DNA from: CAYLJJ01 sp964384025
GTDB taxonomy: Bacteria > Myxococcota_A > Bradymonadia > UBA7976 > UBA1532
Assembly (NCBI GenBank): GCA_964384025.1
Contig: CAYLJJ010000106.1
Location: forward strand, 1-19,916
DNA length: 19,916 nt
Direction of reading: 5' to 3'
Below are positions 1 to 9,164 of this stretch, piece by piece (position 1 is the stretch's first letter; each line of letters opens with the position of its first letter). The position numbers were made by a program, and so were the translations under genes. Below the pieces are notes generated by a model that saw only the letters and a program-made list of their open reading frames with translations, made no database searches and was not told the DNA's origin.

Positions 1-3000
1 ACATGGATCGCGCCGATGATGCCGTCCAGTCCAAGATCATGGAGCAGCAGGAAGCCGGGCAGGCGCGGCGAGCTGAGATCATAGACCCCAACTTGGCCAC
101 CCAAGCCGATATAGAGCCGCCCAAGCGCGGGGTCTATATCCAAGCCCTGACAGGGAGCATCCAACTCAAGCTCTGAAGCTACAACCGGGTTCTCTGGATC
201 GCTGAGATCCAAGATCTGAAGGAAGCCCGCCTCGGTGCAGCTATAGCCCGTATCGCCAAAGGTGACCATCACGGCGGGGGCGTTGCCTGCGCCGGTGGTG
301 AAGGTGGCGCTGGCCTGAACCGCAGGGATCAGAGCCTCATTCTCCGGGGAGTGCACATCAGGCTCGACGATGAGGCTATAGCTGGCCTCTCCCTCTAGAT
401 CATCGACTGGGGTGAGGAGGGCGACCGCTCCATCGACGCTGAGGTCGAAATCGACGCGCCCACCCAGACCATCCAGGAGATAGATTTGTTGATCATCAGC
501 TTGGATCGCCTCAGAGAAGATCACCTGAGGCCTCACCCGAATTGAGATCCCCTCGCTGCCCTCACCGGGGAGGAGCGCGGTAATAAAGGGTGGGATATCT
601 CGGCTGCCATAGACGCCGTTCTGTTGGACCAGAATGCGACCATTCCAGTAGAGGATAAAGCGCATATTGGGGAGGTCGTTACGGAGGAGGACCTGCTGAA
701 GCGACCAAACCGCGCCATTGAGCACCCGGACCCAGATTTCAACGCGGCCACCGGTGTAGACGAGGACAAGGCGATCACCCATCCCCCAGAAGCCGATCAG
801 CTCATCACCGCTCCCCTCCAGGAAGCCCAAGTTGAGAAGCTGACCCTCAAGATCAAGGCTAAAGACTCGAACAGGCTGGCCACGATAGCCAACGTAGATC
901 CGATCGCCGATGACCCAGAGCGACATGGGATCAGGGTTGCCCTCAAGGATGGAGATCAGCTCCAAACCTCCAAGGGTCAAGCTGAGGATCCGACCATCAG
1001 CCAGGAGCCCAACAAGGGCACCGTCAGCGATACGTAGGCGCACAAAGGGGCTGTCATAGGCTTCAGCCAGGACCCTCAGGCTACGAACCCCCATCGGGAA
1101 GCTGAAATCAAGGAGGTGAACAAATCCGCCGACGCTGGCATAGAGACGGTGATCAGGACCAACCGCAAGGGCGCTGACTGGACCAGGCAGACCATGCACA
1201 ACGACCCGCACCAAGTTTCGAGGATCAGTGAGATCAAACAGAGCAATCCCCTGCCCTCGGCTGACATAAAGACGATCACCATCAAGGCCTAGATCGGTGC
1301 AGGGAGCATCGAGCGCTACTTCAGCGACCTTAACGGGGTTCTCTGGATCGCTGAGATCCAGAAGATGCAACTCACCTAACTCGGTACAAGCATAGCCGGT
1401 ATCACCATAAATCAGCATCACTCGAGGGGTGTTGCCCAGACCGGTGGTAAACTCGCTGCTGATCTCTTGGTTTGGACTCAGAGAGAGACCGCCCAGATCT
1501 TGGACACCTGGATCAACACGCAACAGATAATCTGTCTCACCCAGGAGATCATCTTGAGGGATCAAGCTTACCAAGGGACCATCTACATCCAGGGTCACGG
1601 CTATAGGCGCGCCTCCCTGGCTCAAGCTGACTTGACCACCCGCTACTTGAACAGGCTCAGAGAAGATCAGTTGAGGATGAACACGAACGGAGATCCCCTC
1701 GCTGCCATTACCCGGCAGGATCGCCAGGAGATAGGGGGGCAGATCCAGAGCCTCAAAGCCCGCTCCGCGAGCGGCGATGGCCAGACCCTCATCTAGGATC
1801 ACGACAAAGGCTGCGTCATGATCTGCGCTCACAAAGACACGGCGTAGAACCACCTGACCGCCTTGGCTTAACTCGGCATAGATCTCAGTCGCACCATCTT
1901 CATAGAGGATCACCAAACGGTCGCCTTGGCCCCAGAAGAGGCGTAGACCTTCACGGCCACCCTCTAAGACCACAGCCTCACCAAGGAGGCCGTCAGGTCC
2001 AAGGTTGATCACCTGGACAGGCTGACCTTGGAAGCCAACATAGACTCGATCATCAGAGACCCAGAGAGAGACCGGATCATCTCCAAAATCTCTGAGATCC
2101 AGAACCGCGAAGCTCTGAAGATCCAGGACCGCGAGACGACCATCCTCCAAGAGCACGAACAGACGACCATCAGAGAGAGCCAGGTGGCTGACAATGCGAT
2201 CAAAGGCGCTGTCAAGCTGTCGGACCAACTGCACCGCGTTGGGATCCAGGAAGTCAAGGACCTGAACCTGACCACCTACACCAACATAGACGAGATGATC
2301 AGGGCCGACTGTGATCGCCGTCGCCAAACCGGAGAGAGGATGTAGAACCAAGCGCACTGGCGAACGAGGTGTAACCAGATCGTAGAGATAGACCCCCTCA
2401 CCAGCGGTGATATAGAGGCGGTCCCCATCCAAGGCCAGATCATGACAGGCGGCGTCAAGGGCTACAGGGCCGACAACGGAGGGCGCCTGAGCGTCGCTGA
2501 GATCCAGGATCCGCAGCGTCCCCGAACGGGTACAGACATAGCCCGTGTCTCCATAGACCACAAAGGCGCGAGGGGTATCTCCAAGTCCCGTTGAGAAGCC
2601 CAAGCTCATCAAAGCATCTGGGCTCAATCGCAGTCCTGCGCGGCTCAGGATCCCTGGATGGATCAAGAGGCTATAGTCGCTCTCTCCAACCAAGGGGCTC
2701 CCTGGTCGCAGGATCGCCTCAACACCATCGACCACCAACTGAGCTGCTACAGGCTGACCGTTCGACTCCAGAGTCAACAGCCCATCAGCGATCTCCACAG
2801 GCTCGGAGAACACCACCCGAGGATGAATGTTGACCTCTACATTGTTGAGGGGCAGATGAACTTCACGTACATAGGGAGGCAGATCTAAGTAGCGGTAGGC
2901 ACCGCCGCGAGCATAGATAAGGGCGCCGTTTAGATAGAGGAGATGCTCAACACCCACCTGATCCCCGACCCAAACTCGGCGTAGATTGGGGACCCCATCG

Positions 3001-5279
3001 CGATAGAGGACAGCATAAAGCTCAACGCCATCTGCATAGATCACAAAGAGCTGCTCTCCCCAACCATAGAAGAAGCGCAGCCCTGGACGAGCCTCAGCGA
3101 GATCAACAGGATCTGCAAAGCTGCCATCTGGGTTGAGCACCAAGCTCTGAACCTGACCATCCAGATAACCCACATAGGCATGACCCAGAGCGGACCAAAG
3201 CGCTACAGGGTTATCTCCCAAATCTCGACGGACAACCTCAGCGAGATCTGCCCAAGAGAGGCTCACAAGGCTGCCATCAGCCAGAAGCGCCAAGACAAAG
3301 CCCTGATGGAAGCTCAGACGGGCAACCACTCCTCCCAGAGCATCGCTCAGCCTCAACTGGTTCGCGTTTAGAGGATCGCTGAAATCAAAGACGCGGACGC
3401 GATCTCCCACAGCTGCGTTCAGCAGCTGATCTGGCCCCATCGCCAAGGCCCAAACATCACCACCTAAGCCATGCAAGACGATACGACGAGGCTGCTCTGG
3501 GTTACTTAGGTCATAGATCCCCAAACCCCCAGCCCCCATCGCTACATAGAGCCAAGCTCGGTCGGGATCGACTGAGAGATCTTGACAGTTCTCAACCTCA
3601 TCTACCTGAGAGAGTACTGTTGGCGACTCAGGTATCCCCAAGCCAAGGATCTGGAGGTTACCGGTCGGCGCGCAGCTATAACCATGCTCCCCAAAGCGAA
3701 CCATCGCCCGCACCTGGCCTGGACCATTTCCGGTCCCAAACTGGCTGTCTACCGCCTCAGCGGGGCTGAGAGGCCGTCCACCTAAATCCTGGATGTTTGG
3801 ATCTAGATGCAGGGTGTAGTCGCTGTTAAGCGCGAACTCTGCGGCAGGGACCAAAGTCGCGAGGCTCTCTTCAACCTCCAGCTCAAAATCAACTGCTCCT
3901 GCTGGTCCAGTGAGGCTGATCTCTCCCGCCTCGATCTCTATGGGCTCAGAGAAGAGGATCTGTGGTTGCTGATTGGTCGGCACCCCCTGAGCGCCATGCG
4001 CAGGGTTGATCGAGACAACATAGGGGGGCAGATCCATCAGAGCATAGAGCCCCCCAGGGCGCAGCAGGAAGACCACGCCTGCCATAAAGATGGGCAGACG
4101 CATACTGCCACTCTCGTTGAGGAGCAATACTCGCTCAAACTGGAACTCGCCCACCCCTCGAAGGTGCAACCAGATCTCCAATCGCCCTCCTTGGTAGAGG
4201 ATGATCAGGCGATCTCCAAAGCCCGCGAAGCTGATCAAGCGGCTCTGCTCAGGATCTAGATCCGCAGCGGCTCCAAAGAGACCGTTCTCTTGGAGGAGTA
4301 AGACCTGAATCGCTGCCCCTCGATAGCCCACATAAACCCGATCTTCGATGCGATGCAGAGAGACTGGATCATCCCCAGGCTTGACCGCATTGACGATGCT
4401 CCAATCTTCAAGGCTGATGCTCAACAGAGTTCCATCGCGCAAGAGCGCCAGTAGATAGTGAGGACCAGCGCTCAGGCGAATCACTCCATCTGGAAGCTCT
4501 CCTGAGGTTTGAGCCAAGAGCACACCATGAGGGTCGCTAAAGTCCAATAGATAGACATGCAGTCCCAAAGCGACATAGAGATGATGGTTCCCTGCCAGAG
4601 CCAGAGCGCTGACAGAGCCAAAGCTCTCAAAGAGATAGCGGACGATGAAAACGGGCTGAGCAGGGTTGGAGAGGTCAAAGACCATCACCCCGTTATAGGC
4701 CAGGGCTACATAGAGCCGCGCGGCCTCTTCATCAACGACCAGATCAAGGCAGGTCCCTGGTAGACTCTGAGTGCTGGTGACCTCAGGCTCACTGGAGTCC
4801 ATCAGGCCCATCACATGAAGCTTCTCAGAGCGCCCACAAGCATAGCCTTGATCGCCATAAAGAGCCAGGGTATCAACCCCCTCTAGATCGTTGTTACTGC
4901 CCAACTCGACTGGATCCCCGACAAACTCACCCGTCTGGAAGCCCAGCTTCATCGGCTCAGTTTGATGCAGGGTCATGCCCTGTTGATCTCGCCAACTTGT
5001 TCCTAAACTGAGGGTATAGCTGGAGTCTGCCTGGAGGCTCGACTCTGGGTTAAGGAAAACACAGTTATTTTGGGTGCTGCTCTCCTCAATCGTCGCAGGT
5101 ACCGGCTCAGGCGCAGGCTCGACGGGAGGACCAAAGCCCAGACCCATCACCTGCTGCTGAGGCTCCTCCTCTGGCGGAGGCGCGGTCACAGGCTCAGAGA
5201 AGCAGGTCTTCAAGGGCAGGTCTGGGGCCTGATCATCTCGGCCTGTGGCGCTGTTATAGACCACAAAAGGAGCGATGTT
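1..5279 (-). repeat. Five tandem Ig-like plus propeller-like modules (coding repeat, about 1.14-1.25 kb each)
   Basis: Module starts, taken at the PP(Y/F) motif, are at about 5279, 4034, 2885, 1745 and 599; the last module is cut by the window edge. The FSEP/FSEA anchors are 1248, 1143, 1146 and 1146 bases apart, all multiples of three, so repeat expansion kept the frame. Protein identity between modules is moderate, but short DNA patches are identical: the stretch encoding LDLSDPENP begins at about 188 and again at about 1337, and recurs near 6059 in the first propeller. This pattern fits duplication followed by divergence, possibly with gene conversion. Confidence 0.88.
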
Positions 5280-7706
5280 AAAGATCTGATAACCGGAGAT
5301 ATGTCCATAGAGCAACACACCCAACGGGCCAACCGCTACCGCTGTCGCTCGTGGTAGTTCCTTAAAAGAGCTGAGGAAGATCAGCCGCCACTCAGAGCTA
5401 AAGTGGATCCCAAACTGACGATGCACCCAAGCATAGAGCGCTACCATCCCGCTTCCATAACTCACCACGATCACCGCGCCCCGCTTGGCGAAGTGGATGA
5501 TATCCTCGCCATAGCGAAGGACTCGGCTCCAACCCTCAAAGCTGCCATCTGCCAAGAGAGAGAGCCGATAGACCCCCTTCTCTGCATAGGCGACATGCAG
5601 CTCATCTCCCAAGAGCGCTAGACCCCGAGGGCCATCAAAGCCAAGCTGAGTCGTAAGCGGCTCCTCTGGCTGATACCTATCAAGGCTCTGAACCTCTCCA
5701 TTGGTCAACAATACATAGATATAGTTCTGCCACCATTCAAGTCCTAATACTGCGCCATTCAGGCGCTGGCTGCTGTGAACGATGCGTAGGTCAGCGGGCA
5801 GGGTTACATCAACGATCACGACTCGGAGACCCACTGATACATAGACCCAAGCATAGGTTGGATCATAGGAAAGCGCTGTTGCTTCGCCCAGATAATCTCC
5901 ACGGAAAGAGAAGCTCTCCATCGGCAGCGGAGCAGCCCCTGAGAGATCCATGAGGATCAGCCCGGCAGCCCCTGCAGCTACATAGAGGAGCTGACGCTGC
6001 TCATCCGCATCTAGAGCCAAACAGGGACCCTCTAGATCGATATCTTCGCCCGCGCCAGGGTTCTCTGGATCGCTGAGATCTACGCTGCGCAGGCGACCAT
6101 CATCCATACAGAAGTAGCCTCGCTGTCCAACCGTGACCATCTCAAGGGGGGTCCCATTGAGATCCTCATCATGCAGCGGTTCGAGATCTATGGGCTCCTC
6201 CTCTGGAGCCTCCTCAAGAGGATCACCCATTCGACAGAAGCCCGCCTGCTCATCACAGTAAGCTCCTCGCTCTGCACACTCCTCATCGTTCGTGCAGGGA
6301 TAGCGACAGTAGCTCCCCTCTGGGTTGGCCTCGTCGATCACTCGACACTCCAGACCTGCAGGGCACTCTCCATCATCTCCACAGCGGTGGTTGATACACT
6401 CCCCTGGATAGCTTCGGTAAGCGTTTAGCTCTGGATAGGTTGCAACAAGGCAGGCGTTATACGATTCGACCATAAAGCAGCGACGGTCCGCATGAACATA
6501 GTAGTCCAGGGCCTGGGCATCCTGTCTATCTTGCTCGTCCAGGAAATCTAAGCCCGTGTTTTGAACCTCTCGTGCCCGGCTGCTGCTCGCTGTATTTCTT
6601 CCACAGGAGACTTCGATACGGATCATCGAGAGTTCGATACGGAACTTAACGCCTAAAACCAAACAGCGCTGCCATTGACGGACCCAAGCTCCCAACACCC
6701 CCGCACTATGTAGCTCTGATGCCAGCTCCGCTGCCAACAGCTCCATATCCAGGGCCTCTTGATCAGTGACACACTCCTGCCCCTCATCACAGAACACTGA
6801 TATATCTAGGCGTTGAAGTCTCCGGATCTCCTCCAAAGCCGCCAGCGCCTCCAACACCTCATCTCGTCCTGGTCCTGGATCTGCGTCTCCCCCCGCTGCT
6901 ACATAACCCCGAATATCAGCAACGAGCGCGGTTAACGCTGAGGTCAGATCATCATTGATCGGCTCTGCAGCCACTGAGCGCGCCACTGGATCGGCGACAT
7001 CGGGCATTGGGAAGCCCTGATATTGGTTACAGTCCGCGTAGATCTCCTCAAACCAGTAGTAGGCATCTACTGCCTCTACCATCGCGTCCACTGCTCGGTT
7101 GGCATCTGCATCAACCGCCCCCTCAAGATCACCCTCGAAGCGATCTACAAAGAGCGCCAACTGTGCTTGAGCCCGAAGCAGCGCCGGATCATCTGGAGCC
7201 GGTCCAAACTCTTCTATGACCTCCTCCTCGTGAGCCAGCAGCTCCTGTCGCACCTGATCCAAGACTCCAAACAGCTCAGGGGCAAAGCCCCCTGCGCTCT
7301 GATGCGCCAACGCCAAGCGGGTCGTCACCGCCTGGAGCGCCAGCAGGGTGACCCCCATCCGTTGATGGCGAATTCCCCAGCGTACGCGGTTCAACTCAGC
7401 CCCTATCGGTTCAAGAGTATTGCGCAGTATCGCTCCTACCGGTCCCTCTCCTGCGCCCTCGATACGGGCTTGGACTGTTGCTTGAAGTTCATTCAAGAAG
7501 GCGTTCAGGATCGCAGCGCTCTTGAGCTCAATCGAGGGGGCTGAGCCTAACTCTGCTTGAGCTTTAGGCGTTGGAAGATTGGGTTGAACAACCTGTATCT
7601 CCGTTTGTGGAGGAGCCCCTGGGGGCTCAGGAGGTTCAGGACCCTTTTCAGGCTCAGCACAGCTCCAAGAGAGCAGCGCGAAGCTCAGCAACAGATGAAG
7701 TCTCAT
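1..7706 (-). CDS. Giant modular surface lipoprotein: Cys-rich segment, beta-propeller-like units and SbsA/Big_5-like Ig domains (C-terminus beyond window)
   Basis: The frame opens at ATG 7706 and stays open to the left edge (2568 codons visible, stop not seen). The N-terminus is a short signal peptide ending LLSWSC, an imperfect lipobox, followed by a Pro/Glu-rich linker, so outer-membrane or surface anchoring is likely. Residues about 60-330 are predicted helical. Residues about 430-490 are Cys-rich. Residues about 510-800 form an LVIVD-like propeller with motifs such as LDLSDPENP. Five modules follow. Each starts with PP(Y/F) and an Ig-like segment carrying FSEP/FSEA (residues 836, 1252, 1633, 2015, 2397), then a propeller-like region. 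All six propeller-like regions begin GYxC and have a second Cys exactly 28 residues later. The ATG is preceded by GGGGGAAAAAG. The precise function is unknown; adhesion or surface display is inference. Domain names are from pattern recognition, not a database search. Confidence 0.9.
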   Translation of the reverse strand, partial: MRLHLLLSFALLSWSCAEPEKGPEPPEPPGAPPQTEIQVVQPNLPTPKAQAELGSAPSIELKSAAILNAFLNELQATVQARIEGAGEGPVGAILRNTLEPIGAELNRVRWGIRHQRMGVTLLALQAVTTRLALAHQSAGGFAPELFGVLDQVRQELLAHEEEVIEEFGPAPDDPALLRAQAQLALFVDRFEGDLEGAVDADANRAVDAMVEAVDAYYWFEEIYADCNQYQGFPMPDVADPVARSVAAEPINDDLTSALTALVADIRGYVAAGGDADPGPGRDEVLEALAALEEIRRLQRLDISVFCDEGQECVTDQEALDMELLAAELASELHSAGVLGAWVRQWQRCLVLGVKFRIELSMIRIEVSCGRNTASSSRAREVQNTGLDFLDEQDRQDAQALDYYVHADRRCFMVESYNACLVATYPELNAYRSYPGECINHRCGDDGECPAGLECRVIDEANPEGSYCRYPCTNDEECAERGAYCDEQAGFCRMGDPLEEAPEEEPIDLEPLHDEDLNGTPLEMVTVGQRGYFCMDDGRLRSVDLSDPENPGAGEDIDLEGPCLALDADEQRQLLYVAAGAAGLILMDLSGAAPLPMESFSFRGDYLGEATALSYDPTYAWVYVSVGLRVVIVDVTLPADLRIVHSSQRLNGAVLGLEWWQNYIYVLLTNGEVQSLDRYQPEEPLTTQLGFDGPRGLALLGDELHVAYAEKGVYRLSLLADGSFEGWSRVLRYGEDIIHFAKRGAVIVVSYGSGMVALYAWVHRQFGIHFSSEWRLIFLSSFKELPRATAVAVGPLGVLLYGHISGYQIFNIAPFVVYNSATGRDDQAPDLPLKTCFSEPVTAPPPEEEPQQQVMGLGFGPPVEPAPEPVPATIEESSTQNNCVFLNPESSLQADSSYTLSLGTSWRDQQGMTLHQTEPMKLGFQTGEFVGDPVELGSNNDLEGVDTLALYGDQGYACGRSEKLHVMGLMDSSEPEVTSTQSLPGTCLDLVVDEEAARLYVALAYNGVMVFDLSNPAQPVFIVRYLFESFGSVSALALAGNHHLYVALGLHVYLLDFSDPHGVLLAQTSGELPDGVIRLSAGPHYLLALLRDGTLLSISLEDWSIVNAVKPGDDPVSLHRIEDRVYVGYRGAAIQVLLLQENGLFGAAADLDPEQSRLISFAGFGDRLIILYQGGRLEIWLHLRGVGEFQFERVLLLNESGSMRLPIFMAGVVFLLRPGGLYALMDLPPYVVSINPAHGAQGVPTNQQPQILFSEPIEIEAGEISLTGPAGAVDFELEVEESLATLVPAAEFALNSDYTLHLDPNIQDLGGRPLSPAEAVDSQFGTGNGPGQVRAMVRFGEHGYSCAPTGNLQILGLGIPESPTVLSQVDEVENCQDLSVDPDRAWLYVAMGAGGLGIYDLSNPEQPRRIVLHGLGGDVWALAMGPDQLLNAAVGDRVRVFDFSDPLNANQLRLSDALGGVVARLSFHQGFVLALLADGSLVSLSWADLAEVVRRDLGDNPVALWSALGHAYVGYLDGQVQSLVLNPDGSFADPVDLAEARPGLRFFYGWGEQLFVIYADGVELYAVLYRDGVPNLRRVWVGDQVGVEHLLYLNGALIYARGGAYRYLDLPPYVREVHLPLNNVEVNIHPRVVFSEPVEIADGLLTLESNGQPVAAQLVVDGVEAILRPGSPLVGESDYSLLIHPGILSRAGLRLSPDALMSLGFSTGLGDTPRAFVVYGDTGYVCTRSGTLRILDLSDAQAPSVVGPVALDAACHDLALDGDRLYITAGEGVYLYDLVTPRSPVRLVLHPLSGLATAITVGPDHLVYVGVGGQVQVLDFLDPNAVQLVRQLDSAFDRIVSHLALSDGRLFVLLEDGRLAVLDLQSFAVLDLRDFGDDPVSLWVSDDRVYVGFQGQPVQVINLGPDGLLGEAVVLEGGREGLRLFWGQGDRLVILYEDGATEIYAELSQGGQVVLRRVFVSADHDAAFVVILDEGLAIAARGAGFEALDLPPYLLAILPGNGSEGISVRVHPQLIFSEPVQVAGGQVSLSQGGAPIAVTLDVDGPLVSLIPQDDLLGETDYLLRVDPGVQDLGGLSLSPNQEISSEFTTGLGNTPRVMLIYGDTGYACTELGELHLLDLSDPENPVKVAEVALDAPCTDLGLDGDRLYVSRGQGIALFDLTDPRNLVRVVVHGLPGPVSALAVGPDHRLYASVGGFVHLLDFSFPMGVRSLRVLAEAYDSPFVRLRIADGALVGLLADGRILSLTLGGLELISILEGNPDPMSLWVIGDRIYVGYRGQPVRVFSLDLEGQLLNLGFLEGSGDELIGFWGMGDRLVLVYTGGRVEIWVRVLNGAVWSLQQVLLRNDLPNMRFILYWNGRILVQQNGVYGSRDIPPFITALLPGEGSEGISIRVRPQVIFSEAIQADDQQIYLLDGLGGRVDFDLSVDGAVALLTPVDDLEGEASYSLIVEPDVHSPENEALIPAVQASATFTTGAGNAPAVMVTFGDTGYSCTEAGFLQILDLSDPENPVVASELELDAPCQGLDIDPALGRLYIGLGGQVGVYDLSSPRLPGFLLLHDLGLDGIIGAIH

Positions 7707-8489
7707 CTTTTTCCCCCGTACAGCGATTCTAGATTGGTTATATTAGTTCAGATTTATAGGATTATCCAAGACGTTTTTGAGGAGAAGGTTCAGGTTTTAG
7801 CTTCCCCACACCACCGTGATAAAGCCAGTTGCCCGCTTACATTTACCTACATTTGCTTGCGATGCTGCTCTAAGTGAAAACCTGAATCTTACATTCAAAT
7901 TGTTAAAATAACAAAGGAATTCCCGGTTTTCAATAAAAGTAAAACTTTGCTGTGACCTGCAAAGCTATAGAGCGTCGGAGAGTTAAAGGAACCGATGGTA
8001 TTTTGTTCCGTGGCTATTTTTTCAGATCAGCGAGAACTATATATACCAACCCTACTGCGAATGGCATAATCCAAACTAAGTTCACCTTTTAGATACGCCA
8101 TAAACTTTGTGACGACAAACTTCAAAATAAGCCTAAGGTTAAATTCGGCATTTTCAAAGGATCATCTAAAGAATTTCAGGAAATTAGACCGGAAGCAGGA
8201 CGATACTCTGTAATTCGAATCGGAATTCTAGGATATTTGTCGGTCTGGTCATTCCATCCAAAATGCTCAAAAAGTCACATGAAAGCATGAGTGGCATAGA
8301 TGTTAGCTCGAACACTATGCGTTGAATGCGATTCATAGTCAATGTCAGCGGACACAACAACATTTGTAATAGACCGATACCAAGTTAGCTATAAGCTTGC
8401 ATAGATACATTGACATTTTGATCTTTGAAAGAGCATGAGCGCTTGAACTCCTTCCCTGCTCTTCCTCACAGGTGATAAACTTGCGAATC
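7707..8489. other. Divergent AT-rich intergenic region
   Basis: This stretch separates the minus-strand lipoprotein gene from the plus-strand operon and should hold promoters for both. I see no RNA gene or intact protein gene. There is a small hairpin, CTTTGC (7945-7950) with GCAAAG (7959-7964). A TTGACA (8410-8415) lies upstream of the GTPase gene, but no convincing -10 stands 16-18 bases after it. One frame (8093-8290, plus) is open for 65 codons without a usable start. Confidence 0.6.
7740..7769 (-). promoter_or_regulatory. Candidate sigma70-type promoter for the giant lipoprotein gene
   Basis: Read on the minus strand, TTGGAT (7769-7764) is followed after 18 bases by TAATAT (7745-7740). 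That would place the transcript start near 7733, about 27 bases before the ATG at 7706, with a GGGGGAAAAAG ribosome-binding region between. The match is good for the -10 and fair for the -35. The AT-rich setting makes chance matches common. Confidence 0.45.
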
Positions 8490-9164
8490 ATGGTCCAGAT
8501 CAATATTCCTCAGCGGGAGTTGCTCCTCAAGATCGTCTACTACGGACCCGCCCTCAGCGGCAAAACCACCTGCCTTCAAGCCCTCCATGCTATGGCGCCA
8601 CGCCGCAATACAGGTCGTTTGATGGCCTTGGAGACCCGAGATGATCGCACCCTCTTCTTTGATATGCTGCCCATCGCCATCCGCACTCGCACTGGCTTTC
8701 GCGTCAAAATCAAGCTTTTAACTGTCCCTGGACAGGTGATCCATGAGAGCACTCGCCGGGTGATTCTTCAGGGAACTGATGCTGTAGCTTTTATCGCAGA
8801 CAGCCAAATCAGCGAACACAAAGCGAATCAAGATTCTTTTTTTGATCTTCGGAAAAATTTAAAAAAGAATCAGCTTCCCAAAAACTTGCCTATGATTATT
8901 CAGTTTAATAAGCGAGATCTCAGCCAAATTCGTTCTGAAGAAGATCTGCGACGCATGGAGCAGCAACAGGGTCGTCGCCTCTACCGCTCCGTCGCTCTCA
9001 CGGGGCAGGGCGTTCGAGAAGCTCTAGAGGCTCTCCTGATTCAAACATGGGAGCACCTCAGCCGGGAGAACGCTTTGATCCGTAGCTTTTCAGCGACACC
9101 CCAAGCTTTTGGCGCAGAGTTCTTCAAAGATTGGTCTTTAGCTAAAAATCGGGCGAGGAGATGA
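8490..9164 (+). CDS. MglA-like small Ras-type GTPase
   Basis: A predicted cytoplasmic GTPase of 224 residues that would switch between GTP and GDP states to control a partner. Visible motifs are the P-loop GPALSGKT (residues 19-26), TVPGQ (78-82), which in MglA replaces the DxxGQ of Ras, NKRD (140-143) for guanine recognition, and a G5-like ALTGQG near 170. MglA is usually about 195 residues, so this protein has an extra C-terminal tail. I chose ATG 8490 because family members start just before the REL-KIVYYGP strand. AGGTGA at 8470-8475 is 5 bases before an in-frame TTG at 8481, and GTG 8472 is also in frame, so the start could be slightly upstream. The stop overlaps the next gene's start (ATGA). 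True MglA drives polarity and gliding in Myxococcus; whether this paralogue does is unknown. Confidence 0.9.
   Translation: MVQINIPQRELLLKIVYYGPALSGKTTCLQALHAMAPRRNTGRLMALETRDDRTLFFDMLPIAIRTRTGFRVKIKLLTVPGQVIHESTRRVILQGTDAVAFIADSQISEHKANQDSFFDLRKNLKKNQLPKNLPMIIQFNKRDLSQIRSEEDLRRMEQQQGRRLYRSVALTGQGVREALEALLIQTWEHLSRENALIRSFSATPQAFGAEFFKDWSLAKNRARR
8832..8871 (+). repeat. Perfect 11-bp AT-rich inverted repeat inside the GTPase gene
   Basis: GATTCTTTTTT (8832-8842) is the exact complement of AAAAAAGAATC (8861-8871), with an 18-base loop. It lies in an AT-rich island (about 8815-8945) of an otherwise GC-richer operon. The encoded segment includes SFFDLRKNLKKNQLPKN, so Lys, Asn and Phe codons may explain it. 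Confidence 0.6.

Noticed and set aside
624..1037. 137-codon plus-strand frame and other plus-strand frames between 1 and 7700
   Set aside because: They lie opposite the giant minus-strand gene, which has signal peptide, repeats and conserved motifs. Their translations show no domain and follow the repeat pattern only as shadows.
8093..8290. 65-codon open plus-strand stretch in the divergent intergenic region
   Set aside because: It has no start codon until nearly its end, no ribosome-binding site and no recognisable motif. It could be a decayed fragment, but chance is as likely in AT-rich DNA.
8410..8433. TTGACA as the -35 of a promoter for the plus-strand operon
   Set aside because: No acceptable -10 sequence stands 16-18 bases downstream, so I could not support a full promoter.
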